DNA of 33,889 nucleotides from CAYMSA01 sp964392965. Lineage in GTDB: Bacteria > Actinomycetota > Coriobacteriia > Anaerosomatales > Anaerosomataceae. Location: assembly GCA_964392965.1 (NCBI GenBank), contig CAYMSA010000013.1, positions 1 to 33,889 of the forward strand, given 5' to 3'. Under the pieces are notes generated by a model. It was given only the letters and a program-made list of their open reading frames with translations. It made no database searches and was not told where the DNA came from. Shown piece after piece: positions 15,493 to 23,488 of this stretch (position 1 is its first letter; each line of letters begins with the position of its first letter). Made by a program: the position numbers and the translations under genes.

Positions 15493-15809
15493 AGTGGGAC
15501 ATCTCCACGATGGGCAGCTGGGGCTACGATAGGTACCCCGCCGGGGCCGTGATCCCTGAGGCTGGCAACAGCGACGACTACGTGACCGGCGGCTGGCGCA
15601 GCGAGCGCCCGTGGCGCGATGACGATGCCTGCACGCAGTGTCTGCTGTGCTGGATCGTCTGCCCGGACAGCTCGGTCATCGTCGTCGACGAGAAGGTGAC
15701 CGAGTTCGACCTCGCACACTGCAAGGGCTGTGGAATCTGCGCGAAGGTCTGTCCTGTCGATGCGATCACCATGGCCCCCGAGGGCTGCGACTTGCCGGAG
15801 GTGAAGTAG
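15489..15809 (+). CDS. porD: Pyruvate:ferredoxin oxidoreductase, delta (ferredoxin) subunit
   Basis: 106 residues carrying two 4Fe-4S sites, C48/C51/C54/C58P and C78/C81/C84/C88P. It moves electrons from the thiamine-bearing subunit toward external ferredoxin. The N-terminal MGSWGYDRYPAG motif and the GGWRSERP stretch are typical of PorD. It overlaps porG by ATGA and ends directly before porA. Confidence 0.95.
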   Translation: MKWDISTMGSWGYDRYPAGAVIPEAGNSDDYVTGGWRSERPWRDDDACTQCLLCWIVCPDSSVIVVDEKVTEFDLAHCKGCGICAKVCPVDAITMAPEGCDLPEVK

Positions 15810-17006
15810 ATGACCACACAGAATACCGTGGCCTCGACCGGCAACCTGGTCGTCGCCGAGGCCATGCGCCAATGCAAGCCCGGCGTCGTGGCCGCCTATC
15901 CCATCACGCCGCAGACGACGATCGTCGAGGAGTTCGCTTCGTTCGTCGCCAGGGGCATGACAGATACCGAATATGTGACCGTGGAGTCCGAGCACTCGGC
16001 CATGAGCGCATGCATCGGCGCATCCGCTGCCGGCGCGCGCGTCATGACCGCGACCTCGTCCCAGGGTCTCGCGCTGATGTGGGAGATGCTCCACATCGCC
16101 TCAGGTATGCGCCTTCCTATCGTCATGGCCAACGCCAACAGGGCTCTCTCGGCGCCCATCAACATCCACTGCGACCATAGCGACATCATGGGCGCGCGTG
16201 ACACAGGATGGGTCCAGCTCTTCGCCGAAGATGCCCAGGAGGCGTACGACAACACCATCATGGCGATTCGCGTCGGCGAGCATCCCGACGTCATGCTCCC
16301 CGTCATGAGTTGCCTTGACGGCTTCATCACCACGCACTCGATCGATCGCGTGTCGCTTCTCGACGACGACACGGTGAGCCGTTTCGTCGGTGAGTACGAA
16401 GCGCCGATGGCGTTGCTCGATATTGACAACGCAGTGAGCCACGGTACGTTCGCCGGTCTCGGCGGACCGTTCTTCGAGTTCAAGCTCCAGCAGCGTGTCG
16501 CCATGGAGAACGCTCAAGCCGTCGTGAAGTCCGTCGGTGCGGAGTATTCGGCGCTCTCCGGCAGGCCCTTCGGCGTCATCGAGACGTTCGGCATGGAGGA
16601 CGCCGAGGTCGCGATCGTCGTACTGGGCTCGACTGCGGGCAACGCCCGTCACGTCGCCCGCCGCCTGCGCGCCGAGGGTGCGCGCGTCGGTGTCGTGAAG
16701 ATCAGGTGCTGGCGGCCGTTCCCCGTCAAGGAGCTCATCGCGGCTCTCAAGGGACTGAAGGCCGTGGCTGTTCTCGACCGTGCCGAGTCCTTCGGCGCCG
16801 AAGGCGGGCCCGTCTTCCTCGAGGTCCGCGGAGCCCTCTACGATCTTGAGGCTCGGGTACCCGTCATCCCCTACATCTACGGACTCGGTGGTGCCGACGT
16901 GCGCCTCGAGCTCATCGAACGCGTCTTTGCAGATCTGACCGACATCGCTAACGGTGCGCCGGCTCCCAGCGGGCTGACCTATCTCGGCGTCCGAGAGGAG
17001 GCGTAA
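15810..17006 (+). CDS. porA: Pyruvate:ferredoxin oxidoreductase, alpha subunit
   Basis: 398 residues. The family motif YPITPQT is at residues 30-36, followed by VESEHSAMSACIGASAAGAR and ATSSQGLALMWE, all standard for the alpha subunit, which helps bind pyruvate and thiamine diphosphate. The C-terminal third (VGVVKIRCWRPFP) is the usual transketolase-C-like domain. The ATG follows the porD stop codon with no gap, with GGAGG seven to eight bases upstream inside porD. Confidence 0.96.
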   Translation: MTTQNTVASTGNLVVAEAMRQCKPGVVAAYPITPQTTIVEEFASFVARGMTDTEYVTVESEHSAMSACIGASAAGARVMTATSSQGLALMWEMLHIASGMRLPIVMANANRALSAPINIHCDHSDIMGARDTGWVQLFAEDAQEAYDNTIMAIRVGEHPDVMLPVMSCLDGFITTHSIDRVSLLDDDTVSRFVGEYEAPMALLDIDNAVSHGTFAGLGGPFFEFKLQQRVAMENAQAVVKSVGAEYSALSGRPFGVIETFGMEDAEVAIVVLGSTAGNARHVARRLRAEGARVGVVKIRCWRPFPVKELIAALKGLKAVAVLDRAESFGAEGGPVFLEVRGALYDLEARVPVIPYIYGLGGADVRLELIERVFADLTDIANGAPAPSGLTYLGVREEA

Positions 17007-17010
17007 CAGC

Positions 17011-17943
17011 ATGGCGACTCTGAAAGAACTCACGCATCTCGAAGACCGTCTTGCCGGCGGGCACCGGCTGTGCGCCGGATGCGGCGCGTCCATCGCCGTC
17101 CGCCAGGTGCTGCTCGGTGCTGGCGAGGATCCGGTCGTCGTCGGCTGTGCGACGGGCTGCCTGGAGGTTTCGACCACCATCTACCCGTACACATCGTGGA
17201 AGACGCCGTTCATCCACAGCGCGTTCGAGAACGCTGCAGCTACCGTCTCCGGTGTCGAGGCGGCGTTCAACGCGATGAAGCGCAGCGGCCAGATTCCCGA
17301 GGACAAGAAGGTCCACTTCGTCGCGTTCGGTGGCGACGGTGGTACCTATGACATCGGCCTCCAGTCGCTCTCCGGCGCGATGGAGCGAGGCCACGACATG
17401 GTGTACGTCTGCTATGACAACGCCGCGTACATGAACACGGGCATCCAGCGCTCGTCCGCCACGCCCAAGGGCGCATGGGCGACGACTGCCGAGGTCGGCA
17501 AGGCACGCCAGGGCAAGCAGGAGCGCCGCAAGGACCTCACTGCGATCATCGCCGCTCACGGTGTGCCGTATGCCGCTCAGGCATCGATCTCGCACTGGAA
17601 GGACCTCACCACGAAGGCCGAGAAGGCGTTCGCAGTCGACGGCCCCGCGTTCCTCAACATCTTCGCTCCGTGCCCTCGCGGTTGGCGCACTCCCTCCTCG
17701 GACACCATCGAGATCGCCAAGCTCGCTGTGCAGACCGGCTTCTGGCCGCTGTACGAGGTCGAGGACGGTGCCTGGCGCCAGACCGTCAAGGTGAACAACC
17801 GTAAGCCGCTCGACGAGTTTCTCAAGCCGCAGGGCCGTTTCAAGCACCTGTTCGCGCCGGGCAATGAGGCACTTCGCGAGGAGATGCAGGCCGACGTGGA
17901 CCGGGCCTGGGCGCGTCTGCAGGCGCTGTGCGCGATGGAATGA
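17011..17943 (+). CDS. porB: Pyruvate:ferredoxin oxidoreductase, beta subunit
   Basis: 310 residues. It binds thiamine diphosphate through GGDGG (107-111) and the following CYDNAAYMNTG (134-144), and a 4Fe-4S cluster through C21/C24, C46 or C50 and a later cysteine in FAPCPRGW. Four bases separate it from porA, with a GAGGAGG-like site before the ATG. It is the last gene of the operon; a strong stem-loop follows 11 bp after the stop. Confidence 0.96.
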   Translation: MATLKELTHLEDRLAGGHRLCAGCGASIAVRQVLLGAGEDPVVVGCATGCLEVSTTIYPYTSWKTPFIHSAFENAAATVSGVEAAFNAMKRSGQIPEDKKVHFVAFGGDGGTYDIGLQSLSGAMERGHDMVYVCYDNAAYMNTGIQRSSATPKGAWATTAEVGKARQGKQERRKDLTAIIAAHGVPYAAQASISHWKDLTTKAEKAFAVDGPAFLNIFAPCPRGWRTPSSDTIEIAKLAVQTGFWPLYEVEDGAWRQTVKVNNRKPLDEFLKPQGRFKHLFAPGNEALREEMQADVDRAWARLQALCAME

Positions 17944-17954
17944 CGCGAGAGCGC

Positions 17955-17987
17955 CGGCACCTGTCCACGCATGACGGACAGGTGCCG
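17955..17987 (+). terminator. Strong stem-loop terminator after porB
   Basis: CGGCACCTGTCC (17955-17966) and GGACAGGTGCCG (17976-17987) form a perfect 12-bp stem with a 9-base loop. No T-run follows, as is common for terminators in high-GC actinobacteria. Confidence 0.65.
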
Positions 17988-18070
17988 ACGAGTTCCCGTG
18001 AAACGTGGGTAGATAGCTAGGGTAACGGTTCGGTGTCGTGCCGTGAGTGGCGGTCCGGACGAGGGCCATC

Positions 18071-18100
18071 TGGTATGATTTCCTGCAAACTCATGTGAGT
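18071..18100 (+). promoter_or_regulatory. Extended -10 promoter and short palindrome before the cytochrome gene
   Basis: TGGTATGAT (18071-18079) is an extended -10 element; no clear -35 precedes it. The expected start point near 18086 is followed at once by ACTCA-TG-TGAGT (18089-18100), a short palindrome that could be an operator. The coding start is at 18141. Confidence 0.45.
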
Positions 18101-18140
18101 GTTATGTTCAGTCCGGTGTGTGAGGGAATGGGGTGGCGAC

Positions 18141-18743
18141 GTGAGCGCTGAAGAGAAGAAGGCTGGGCCGAGCGGCCAGCCGACACCCAAGAAGGGCAAG
18201 AAGAAGGCTCTGACCATCTGGGGTATCGTCATCGCTGTCATCGTGGTCCTGGTCATCGGCGGGCTGGTATGGCACGAGCAGCCGTCGTTCTGCGGTACCC
18301 TCTGCCACAAGCCCATGTACTCGTACTACGACGGCTGGCTGAACGACACCACGCTTTCCTCCTACGCCCATGCGCAGGCCGGTACCGCCGAGATGGTCAC
18401 CGCCATGGAAGCGTATCCCGATGGCGTGGAGTGCCTGGACTGCCATCACGCCACACTGAGCCAGCAGATCCAGGAGGGCATCGCTTTCGTCACCGGTGAT
18501 TACGAGGTCCCGCTTCCCTACGTCGATGACATCGGCACTTACGAGATGTGCACGGAGTGTCATGACTACGAGAAGGTCACAGCCCTCACGGTGGACTTTG
18601 GTGGCGACTCGGGTGTCAATCCGCACGCCTCACACAACGGCAAGCTCGACTGCACGAGCTGTCATCGTATGCACAACGAGAACATCATGTGGTGTAACAG
18701 CTGCCACAACTTCGAGCTCCCCGAGGGTTGGGTCAACCCGTAA
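18141..18743 (+). CDS. NapC/NirT-type membrane-anchored multihaem cytochrome c
   Basis: 200 residues. A lysine-rich cytoplasmic start is followed by one membrane helix (about 24-44) and an external haem domain. Four normal haem sites are seen: CLDCH (98-102), CTECH (137-141), CTSCH (171-175) and CNSCH (185-189). The first site is CGTLCH (51-56), a CX3CH motif with M59 in CHKPM. In NrfH-type proteins the first haem is CXXCHXM, so both spacings are one residue longer here. Such proteins take electrons from quinol and pass them to periplasmic reductases. The GTG at 18141 starts a protein of family shape, and GGAATGGGG lies upstream. No catalytic partner such as NrfA follows, so its partner is unknown; the molybdoenzyme 9 kb away is one possibility. 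Confidence 0.88.
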   Translation: MSAEEKKAGPSGQPTPKKGKKKALTIWGIVIAVIVVLVIGGLVWHEQPSFCGTLCHKPMYSYYDGWLNDTTLSSYAHAQAGTAEMVTAMEAYPDGVECLDCHHATLSQQIQEGIAFVTGDYEVPLPYVDDIGTYEMCTECHDYEKVTALTVDFGGDSGVNPHASHNGKLDCTSCHRMHNENIMWCNSCHNFELPEGWVNP

Positions 18744-18783
18744 CGGCATCCGGCGCCGAGCGTCGGTACCAGAACGTGACTGC

Positions 18784-18810
18784 GCGGCCGGGGCGTTTCG
18801 CCCCGGCCGC
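18784..18810 (+). terminator. Intrinsic terminator after the cytochrome gene
   Basis: GCGGCCGGGGCG, TTT, CGCCCCGGCCGC: a perfect 12-bp GC-rich stem with a three-base loop, followed by TTGCTGT. It lies about 40 bp after the cytochrome stop. Confidence 0.8.
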
Positions 18811-18845
18811 TTGCTGTACAGGGAGATGGATTCCGCACGAAAGCG

Positions 18846-18868
18846 GACAGTGTAGCTGCTACACTGTC
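18846..18868. promoter_or_regulatory. Perfect 23-bp palindrome upstream of lysC, likely an operator
   Basis: GACAGTGTAGC (18846-18856), one T, GCTACACTGTC (18858-18868): 11-base arms with no mismatch. A one-base centre cannot form an RNA hairpin loop neatly, so a dimeric protein's binding site is more likely. TACACT inside the right arm could serve as a -10 box. It ends 43 bp before the lysC start. I do not recognise the matching regulator. Confidence 0.6.
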
Positions 18869-18911
18869 AAACACTCTACTCGTACCGTTCCTGTTTCCGA
18901 GGGAAGAGCGC

Positions 18912-20210
18912 ATGACCATTACCGTTCAGAAGTACGGTGGCACCTCGGTCGGCAATCCCGAGCGTATGCGCGCGGTCGCCGAGCGGATCGTCCGCACGAA
19001 GGAGTCGGGAAGCGGCGTCGTCGCGGTCGTGTCGGCGATGGGCGATGTGACCGACGAGTTGCTGGCGCTCGCCGCCGAGATCAACCCGGAGCCCCCGGAC
19101 CGAGAGATGGACATGCTGCTGGCCACCGGCGAGCAGGCATCCATCGCGCTCCTCGCGATGGCTATTCACGCGCTCGGTCATGAGGCGGTTTCGTTCACGG
19201 GCCCGCAGGTGGGTATCGTGACCGATCACGGACATACGAAAGCGAAGATCCTGGAGGTGCGCGCTGACTGCGTGCGTGACGCAGTGTCGCAGGGGAAGAT
19301 CGTGATCGTGGCCGGCTTCCAGGGCATGACACAGGACGGACAGATAACGACGCTCGGCCGCGGCGGCTCGGACACGACGGCGGTCGCCGTAGCGGCAGGT
19401 CTGAAAGCGGACGTCTGTGAGATCTACACCGATGTGGACGGCGTCTACACGGCCGACCCGCGCATCGTCCCCGATGCACGCAAGATCGATCAGCTCTCCT
19501 ACGAGGAGATGCTTGAGCTCGCCGCGAGCGGTGCCGGCGTGCTGAACCTGAGGTCGGTCGAGTTCGCCCGGAACCATGGAGTGGTCATCCATTGCCGGTC
19601 GAGCTTCTCCGATGAGCCCGGTACCATCGTTAAGGAGGCCGACGATTCCATGGAGCAGGCGATCATCTCCGGCGTGGCGTGCGACACCTCCGAGGTGAAG
19701 GTCACGATCCGCGATGTCCCAGACCGGCCGGGCGTTGCCGCGAGCGTCTTCAACAGGATGGCCGAGGCCAATGTGAACGTGGACATGATCATCCAGAACA
19801 TCTCAGAAGCCGGTACGACGGACATCTCATTCACGACCCCCAAGACCGACCTGTTGCGTGCACGCAGGACGGTGGCGGCCTCCGTCGCCGAGCTCGGCGC
19901 CCGAGACTGGCTCGTCGACGAGTCCATCGCGAAGGTGTCGCTCATCGGTGCTGGCATGAAGACGCACCCCGGCGTCGCAGCCCGGATGTTCTCGGCGCTC
20001 TCTGAGGCGGGCGTCAACATCCACATGATCTCGACCTCGACGATACGGATCACGTGTGTCATCAACGCCGAGCAGGTGGATGTGGCCGTCCGTGCCCTGC
20101 ATGCGAGCTTCGGTCTGGCCGAAGGCGACGATGCGGCCCCGGCGCGGTTCATGCCAGTGGCTCGCTGCATCGACGGGCCCACCATAGCCGCTGACGAAGG
20201 GAGCGAGTGA
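18912..20210 (+). CDS. lysC: Aspartate kinase (alpha subunit, full length)
   Basis: 432-residue aspartokinase, which phosphorylates aspartate in the first step toward lysine, threonine, methionine and diaminopimelate. The kinase domain opens with VQKYGGTSVGN and contains TTLGRGGSDTTAVA. Two or more ACT regulatory domains fill the last ~180 residues (VTIRDVPDRPGVAASVF and VSLIGAGMKTHPGVAARMF), the usual site of lysine/threonine feedback. The ATG at 18912 has GAGGGAAGAG upstream. It overlaps asd by one base. An internal in-frame start gives a separate beta subunit. A perfect palindrome upstream suggests repressor control; no lysine riboswitch or T-box was seen. Confidence 0.96.
   Translation: MTITVQKYGGTSVGNPERMRAVAERIVRTKESGSGVVAVVSAMGDVTDELLALAAEINPEPPDREMDMLLATGEQASIALLAMAIHALGHEAVSFTGPQVGIVTDHGHTKAKILEVRADCVRDAVSQGKIVIVAGFQGMTQDGQITTLGRGGSDTTAVAVAAGLKADVCEIYTDVDGVYTADPRIVPDARKIDQLSYEEMLELAASGAGVLNLRSVEFARNHGVVIHCRSSFSDEPGTIVKEADDSMEQAIISGVACDTSEVKVTIRDVPDRPGVAASVFNRMAEANVNVDMIIQNISEAGTTDISFTTPKTDLLRARRTVAASVAELGARDWLVDESIAKVSLIGAGMKTHPGVAARMFSALSEAGVNIHMISTSTIRITCVINAEQVDVAVRALHASFGLAEGDDAAPARFMPVARCIDGPTIAADEGSE
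19650..20210 (+). CDS. lysC: Aspartate kinase beta subunit from an internal in-frame start
   Basis: Within lysC, AAGGAGG (19632-19638) stands 11 bases before an in-frame ATG at codon 247 that begins MEQAIISGVACDTSEVKVT. This matches the known beta-subunit start in Corynebacterium LysC (MEEAVLTGVATDKSEAKVT, from memory). The product, 186 residues made only of ACT domains, would assemble with the full-length chain as an alpha2-beta2 regulatory subunit. Confidence 0.72.
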   Translation: MEQAIISGVACDTSEVKVTIRDVPDRPGVAASVFNRMAEANVNVDMIIQNISEAGTTDISFTTPKTDLLRARRTVAASVAELGARDWLVDESIAKVSLIGAGMKTHPGVAARMFSALSEAGVNIHMISTSTIRITCVINAEQVDVAVRALHASFGLAEGDDAAPARFMPVARCIDGPTIAADEGSE

Positions 20211-21235
20211 TGGGCTGGGACAAGGCGATGCCCGGGCGACCGGTCGTGGCCGTCGCAGGAGTGACCGGCGCAGTCGGTCGCGAGATGCTTGCGGTGCTCG
20301 AGCAACGCGAGTTCCCGGCCAGTCGCGTGAAGGCCCTCGCTTCAGCCCGATCCGCTGGCAAGAGCGTGCCCTTCGCGGGCGGCGAGCTCGTCGTCGAGGA
20401 GATGACTCCTGCGAGCTTCAACGGCGTGGACATCGCGCTGTTCAGCGCGGGGGCGTCTGTCTCCCGTGAGTTCCGCGATGCGGTCACGCGGGCAGGCTGC
20501 GTCATGATCGACAACTCCTCGGCGTTTCGCATGGAAGACGACGTTCCCCTCGTCGTGCCCGAGGTGAACTCCGGGGACCTCGCCTGGCACTCGGGAGTGA
20601 TCGCCAACCCGAACTGCTCGACGATCCAGATGGTCGTCGTCCTGGACGCACTGAGGACACTCGCGCCGCTCAAGCGGGTGGTCGTTTCGACCTATCAGGC
20701 CGCTTCCGGAGCGGGCCAGGCCGCGATGGACGAGCTCTATGATCAGACCGGGGACTTCCTGGCGGGACGGGAACTCCACCCCTCGGCTTTCGCACATCGC
20801 ATCGCGTTCAACTGCATCCCGCATATCGATGTGTTCCTGGAGGACGGCTCGACCAAGGAAGAGTGGAAGATGGTGGTCGAGACCCGAAAGATCATGCACG
20901 AGCCGTCGCTCGGAATAGCCGCGACATGCGTGAGAGTCCCCGTTCTCCGGTGTCACTCGGAGGCGCTCGCGGTGGAGTTCGCTTCGCCGGTCTCTGTGGA
21001 TGCGGCGCGCGGTATCCTCAGCGCATCTTCGGGCATCACTGTGGTGGACGATCCTGTGATGAAGGCGTATCCGATGCCCGCCCTTCTGGAGGGCACGGAC
21101 GACTGCTACGTTGGGCGGCTTCGTGCGGACGACAGTGTGCCCAACGGGCTTCAGCTCTGGATAGTGGCCGACCAGCTGCGCAAGGGCGCGGCGCTCAACG
21201 CCGTCCAGATAGCCGAGAGGCTGCTGTCACGGTAG
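20210..21235 (+). CDS. asd: Aspartate-semialdehyde dehydrogenase
   Basis: 341 residues. It reduces aspartyl phosphate to aspartate semialdehyde with NADPH, the step after LysC. The nucleotide-binding start is VAGVTGAVGREML, the catalytic cysteine is C136 in NPNCSTIQM, and the substrate-binding region (FAHRIAFNCIPHID) is normal. The ATG at 20210 shares its A with the lysC stop codon; a GTG one codon earlier is possible, but AGGGAG spacing favours the ATG. It is translationally coupled to lysC. Confidence 0.95.
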   Translation: MGWDKAMPGRPVVAVAGVTGAVGREMLAVLEQREFPASRVKALASARSAGKSVPFAGGELVVEEMTPASFNGVDIALFSAGASVSREFRDAVTRAGCVMIDNSSAFRMEDDVPLVVPEVNSGDLAWHSGVIANPNCSTIQMVVVLDALRTLAPLKRVVVSTYQAASGAGQAAMDELYDQTGDFLAGRELHPSAFAHRIAFNCIPHIDVFLEDGSTKEEWKMVVETRKIMHEPSLGIAATCVRVPVLRCHSEALAVEFASPVSVDAARGILSASSGITVVDDPVMKAYPMPALLEGTDDCYVGRLRADDSVPNGLQLWIVADQLRKGAALNAVQIAERLLSR

Positions 21236-21296
21236 GATTGGCAATGCCAGGGAGTGACGTACACGGGCCGGCAGGACGCCGGAAGGGATGATCGCC

Positions 21297-21974
21297 ATGA
21301 CGGACCACACCGTCCTCATCGTCGAAGACGACACCACCATCGCTCGCTTCGTGGAGCTTGAGCTCCAACACAGCGGCTTCAGAGTGCTCCGGGCCGGCGA
21401 AGGTCCCACTGCGATCGAGCTACTCGAGTCGAACGACGTGGACCTCGTCATCCTCGATCTCATGTTGCCGGGAATCGACGGGCTTGATGTGGCCCGGCAC
21501 ATCCGCAAGAAGGACCAGACGATTCCGATCCTGATGCTCACCGCACGCGCCGAGACGCGCGATGTCGTCACGGGCTTCGAGGCCGGTGCGGATGACTATC
21601 TCCGCAAGCCGTTCGAGGTGCCCGAGCTGCTCTCGCGCGTCCGCGCCCTGCTCAAGCGTAGCAGCGTGGAGAGTCAGTCCTGGCCCGAAGCCTCGGGTAT
21701 CCGGATCGATCCCGAGCGCCGTCTGGCGTTCAAAGGGGGCGAGACTCTCAGGCTCACGGCCAGGGAGTACGATCTCCTGGCGCATCTGGTGACCAACGCG
21801 GGCCGGGTCGTCTCACGTGATGAGATCATGGAATCCGTGTGGGGCACCGACAGACCGAAGGACTCCAACGTGGTCGAGGTATTCGTCTGCCACATCCGGA
21901 AGAAGATCGGAGACGACGACAACCGCGTGATACAGACCATCCGCGGTGTCGGCTACTTCTTCGCGAAAGGCTAG
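21297..21974 (+). CDS. OmpR/PhoB-family response regulator
   Basis: 225 residues. The receiver domain has the acidic pair D11/D12, phospho-acceptor D54 in VILDLMLPG, and the conserved lysine in DDYLRKPFE. The C-terminus is a winged-helix DNA-binding domain (LTAREYDLLAHLVTNAGRVVSRDEI, VEVFVCHIRKKIG, IRGVGYFF). It is followed five bases later by its sensor kinase. The ATG at 21297 is preferred over the one at 21288 because GGAAGGG is nine bases upstream of it. First gene of a run that includes queT, a hydrogenase-like sensor and amrS. Confidence 0.93.
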   Translation: MTDHTVLIVEDDTTIARFVELELQHSGFRVLRAGEGPTAIELLESNDVDLVILDLMLPGIDGLDVARHIRKKDQTIPILMLTARAETRDVVTGFEAGADDYLRKPFEVPELLSRVRALLKRSSVESQSWPEASGIRIDPERRLAFKGGETLRLTAREYDLLAHLVTNAGRVVSRDEIMESVWGTDRPKDSNVVEVFVCHIRKKIGDDDNRVIQTIRGVGYFFAKG

Positions 21975-21979
21975 TCCGG

Positions 21980-23488
21980 GTGCCGCTTTTCTCGATTCGG
22001 GCGCGCGTCACGCTCTTCTCGATAGCGTTCGGGCTGCTTCTCATCGGTGTCGTCACCATCGCCAGCTACGTGCTGATCGGGAGCGGCATGGCTCGAGCCG
22101 CCGAGGAGACCGGCCGGGGCCTCGCGGAGATCGTCAGCACTCTGTTGAGTGAGAGAATCGCGGGCGCCACGACGCAGGCGGCCTCGCTCGGCCTGACCGG
22201 TGATGCTGCCGACGAGTACGTGGCCGACGCGATTCTTGCGCGCACGCCCGATAGCCTCACGTACGGCCTGATGTTCGACGGCTGGTTCGCGCTCTACTAC
22301 AGGGAGACCCCCACCGGGCCGCTGTCGCTTGCATGGTGCACGAATCGCGCTCCCGTCTACCGGGAATCCTCTGCCCGGGACGAGGCGCTCGCCACGGGCG
22401 AGAGGGCTGTCGAGTTCCCCGACCCGTGGCCGTCGCTCAGCGGGCTGTTCATCTCGGCGGATCTCGGTACGTATACAGTCCACGTGCCGGTCGATCTTCC
22501 GGGCGTCGCGGGGGCGGTCCTTGACGTCACGTACATCCCTCAGCATGAGACGTCGGTCATCAATGCGATGCGTCTTCCGATGGCCCTGGTCGCCCTAGTG
22601 GCTCTGATTCTCTCGTTCGTCATCAGCAAGGCGATCACCGGCTGGGCGCTTTCGCTCGTGAGGAACCTCACCGAGGCGGCTGACTCCATCGAGGTCGGTC
22701 GCTTCGACGTGCGCCTTCCAGCCGAAGGGAAGAACGAGATCGCCGAGCTCGCGCGATCGCTCAACGGACTCATCGACACCCTGCGCCGAGGGCACGAGGC
22801 CCAGACACGCTTCGTCGCAGACGCATCGCACGAGCTCGCCACGCCGGTCGCCGGTATACGCGGCTACGTGAACATCCTGCGCGAATGGGGTGCCGAGGAC
22901 CCCGCTGTCCGGCAGGAGGCGCTCGATGCCATCGACCGTGAGTCGGCCCGGATGGTCCGGCTGTGTCGCGACCTTCTCTCGCTCATCAGAAGCGAGGAGT
23001 CCGTCGAGTACCAGGACATCCGCTACGACATCAACACGGTGTGCCGCGAGGCGCTCGCCGCCGCAGCGACGAGGTACCTCGACCGGCAACTGCAGTTCAC
23101 CGGTCCCACCGAGGAGTCGCTGTGGCTCATGGGCGACCCTGATCGCGTGGGGGAGGCGCTCGACATCCTCATCGACAACGCGTGCAAGTACACGCCGCCC
23201 GGCGGTAGTGTGACTGTCCGCACCCGCCGGGACGGCAAGTGGGTCGTCGTCGAGGTCTCGGACACCGGCATCGGCATTCCCGAGGATGACCTCCCGTTCA
23301 TCTTCGAGCGCTTCTACCGGAGCGACCAGTCGCGCTCGTCGCAGACCGGCGGCTTCGGGCTCGGCCTGTCGATTGCGAACCACATCATCGAGATGAGCGG
23401 TGGCTACGTCACCTGTGGCAGCAGGGTCGGCTTCGGTACGACGTTCCGGGTCGCACTCCCCAAGCGGAAGACCGAGGTGTCTTCATGA
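21980..23488 (+). CDS. Membrane sensor histidine kinase (HAMP-HisKA-HATPase)
   Basis: 502 residues. A membrane helix near residues 10-35, an external domain of about 160 residues and a second helix (about 198-218) frame a periplasmic-type sensor. HAMP, the dimerisation domain with H284 in ASHELATPVAGI, and an ATP-binding domain (DNACKYTPPGG, DTGIGIPEDD, GGFGLGLSI) follow. The phospho-acceptor box reads HELATP instead of the common HELRTP. The external domain was not recognised. The GTG at 21980 is five bases after the regulator's stop; the open frame before it shadows the regulator. The 3' end overlaps queT by ATGA. Confidence 0.92.
   Translation: MPLFSIRARVTLFSIAFGLLLIGVVTIASYVLIGSGMARAAEETGRGLAEIVSTLLSERIAGATTQAASLGLTGDAADEYVADAILARTPDSLTYGLMFDGWFALYYRETPTGPLSLAWCTNRAPVYRESSARDEALATGERAVEFPDPWPSLSGLFISADLGTYTVHVPVDLPGVAGAVLDVTYIPQHETSVINAMRLPMALVALVALILSFVISKAITGWALSLVRNLTEAADSIEVGRFDVRLPAEGKNEIAELARSLNGLIDTLRRGHEAQTRFVADASHELATPVAGIRGYVNILREWGAEDPAVRQEALDAIDRESARMVRLCRDLLSLIRSEESVEYQDIRYDINTVCREALAAAATRYLDRQLQFTGPTEESLWLMGDPDRVGEALDILIDNACKYTPPGGSVTVRTRRDGKWVVVEVSDTGIGIPEDDLPFIFERFYRSDQSRSSQTGGFGLGLSIANHIIEMSGGYVTCGSRVGFGTTFRVALPKRKTEVSS

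Noticed and set aside
18811..18911. Lysine riboswitch or T-box before lysC
   Set aside because: Only about 100 bp remain after the terminator, and no conserved riboswitch or T-box sequence is seen; the palindrome explains the conserved-looking structure.
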